12,275 nucleotides of DNA from assembly GCF_039812505.1 (NCBI RefSeq), contig NZ_JBDIAQ010000102.1, positions 1 through 12,275 on the forward strand. Reading direction: 5' to 3'. This stretch comes from Intrasporangium_A sp039812505 (GTDB lineage: Bacteria > Actinomycetota > Actinomycetes > Actinomycetales > Dermatophilaceae). The translations under genes were made by a program, and so were the position numbers. Positions 11,368-12,275 of this stretch are shown here, piece after piece. The notes under the pieces were generated by a model. The model did not search any database. It was not told the origin of the DNA and saw nothing but the letters and a program-made list of their open reading frames with translations. Numbering within the stretch: the stretch's first letter is position 1; each line of letters starts with the position of its first letter.

Positions 11368-12275
11368 ATGGATGCAGGGCTCGAAGACCTGGCGGGGCGC
11401 CTCGGTGACGGAGCCCTGGTCACCGGCGCGGAGTCGATGGAGCGCTACACGCACGATGACGCCGAGTGGGCCCCCTACGGCAGGCCGATCGCGGTGGTCC
11501 GGGCGAGCTCGACCGGCGAGGTGCAGCATACGGTGCGCTGGTGCGCCGAGCGGCGGGTGCCGATCGTCCCCCGGGGCGCGGGCACCGGGCTTTCGGGGGG
11601 TGCCAACGCCGTCGAGGGCTGTGTCGTGCTCAGCCTGGAGCGGATGGCGCAGGTCCTCGCGGTCAACACGGCCGAACGCTACGCAGTGGTGCAGCCGGGC
11701 GTGGTCAACGACGACCTGCGGGCCCGGGTCGCCACGGACGGGCTCTGGTACCCGCCCGACCCGGCCAGCTCGCCCTGGTCGACGATCGGCGGGAACGTCG
11801 CCACGAACGCCGGAGGAGTCTGCTGCGTCAAGTACGGCGTGACCGGCGACTACGTGCTCGCCCTCGAGGTGGTCACCGCGCAGGGCGAGGTGATCCGGGT
11901 CGGTCGCCGCACCGCAAAGGGGGTCGTGGGATACGACCTGTGCGCGCTGCTCGTCGGGTCGGAGGGCACCCTCGGGGTCGTCACCGAGATCACCGTGCGG
12001 CTGCGCCCGCTACGTGCTCCGGAGCGTACGGTCGCGGGCTACTTCGACTCGCTGACCGACGCCGGCCGGGCCGTGGCCGCGCTCAGTGAGGCCGGGGTGA
12101 TCCCGTCCGCGCTCGAGCTGGTGGACCGCTACTGCCTCGAGGCCGTCGACGCGTGGAAGCACATGGGACTGTCCGTCGACGCGAGCGCCGTCCTGCTGGG
12201 CCGGACCGACGCGGCCGGGGAGGCCGGCGAGCTCGAGGCGAAGCTGATGGCCGAGTGCTTCGAGAAGGGCGGGGC
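11368..12275 (+). CDS. FAD-linked oxidase, GlcD / D-lactate dehydrogenase type (3' end beyond window)
   Basis: The first 302 residues of a vanillyl-alcohol-oxidase/PCMH-fold flavoprotein; the gene runs off the right edge. The FAD-binding domain (about 35-215) shows PRGAGTGLSGG (residues 68-78), GVVNDDL, then PPDPASSPWSTIGGNVATNAGG (about 129-150) and GSEGTLGVVTEITVRL (about 198-213). These are typical of glycolate oxidase subunit GlcD and D-2-hydroxyacid (D-lactate) dehydrogenases. The start of the C-terminal substrate/FAD-oxidase cap follows (ALELVDRYCLEAV). The family oxidises a 2-hydroxyacid to a 2-oxoacid at the membrane or in the cytoplasm; the exact substrate is not decided. The ATG at 11368 has GGAGG (11355-11359) 8 nt upstream. 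It is divergent from the cupin operon, with which it may share regulation. Confidence 0.93.
   Translation, partial: MDAGLEDLAGRLGDGALVTGAESMERYTHDDAEWAPYGRPIAVVRASSTGEVQHTVRWCAERRVPIVPRGAGTGLSGGANAVEGCVVLSLERMAQVLAVNTAERYAVVQPGVVNDDLRARVATDGLWYPPDPASSPWSTIGGNVATNAGGVCCVKYGVTGDYVLALEVVTAQGEVIRVGRRTAKGVVGYDLCALLVGSEGTLGVVTEITVRLRPLRAPERTVAGYFDSLTDAGRAVAALSEAGVIPSALELVDRYCLEAVDAWKHMGLSVDASAVLLGRTDAAGEAGELEAKLMAECFEKGG

Overview
The window is about 12.3 kb of very GC-rich, densely coded DNA with strong G/C bias at third codon positions and frequent GTG/TTG starts. The gene order and content point to an actinobacterium. The central block matches the well-known actinobacterial order thrS - HIT - pgsA - PatA-type acyltransferase - pimA - small membrane protein - pdxS (compare M. 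tuberculosis Rv2614c to Rv2606c). It makes phosphatidylinositol phosphate and the first phosphatidylinositol mannosides of the envelope, next to a pyridoxal-phosphate synthase gene. Genus cannot be decided; nothing here requires a mycolate-bearing genus, and a Micrococcales- or Intrasporangiaceae-like origin is a guess.

Layout. 28-1020 (-): lipoprotein of unknown function, divergent from thrS. 1197-3179 (+): threonyl-tRNA synthetase. 3180-3538: a gene-free, strongly structured stretch with three consecutive near-perfect hairpins, possibly a small RNA plus terminators. 3539-4243 (+): a phosphoribosyltransferase-fold protein sitting between thrS and the HIT gene, with another terminator-like hairpin inside its last codons. 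4316-8229 (+): HIT protein, PIP synthase, acyltransferase, PimA and a LemA-like membrane protein. The last four of these are joined by 4-bp overlaps or near overlaps and look translationally coupled. 8327-9250 (+): pdxS, with its own candidate promoter.

After pdxS the conserved order breaks. The usual partner pdxT is not in the window. Instead there is a 222-bp gap with candidate terminator hairpins, then a three-gene minus-strand operon (cupin 11089-10658, aldo/keto reductase 10661-9807, carboxymuconolactone decarboxylase-like 9793-9473), and divergently the 5' part of a GlcD/D-lactate dehydrogenase-type FAD oxidase that runs off the window end (11368 onward). This right-hand part looks accessory and redox-related.

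I see no CRISPR array, phage gene, transposase, tRNA or rRNA. No obvious new defence or biosynthetic system is visible. The observations most worth checking are: the hairpin cluster at 3286-3395 and its loop motif shared with the hairpin at 4206-4230; a 14-bp tandem duplication at the acyltransferase/pimA junction that creates a five-codon minicistron keeping the two genes coupled; and candidate leaderless starts in front of the HIT and pgsA genes.
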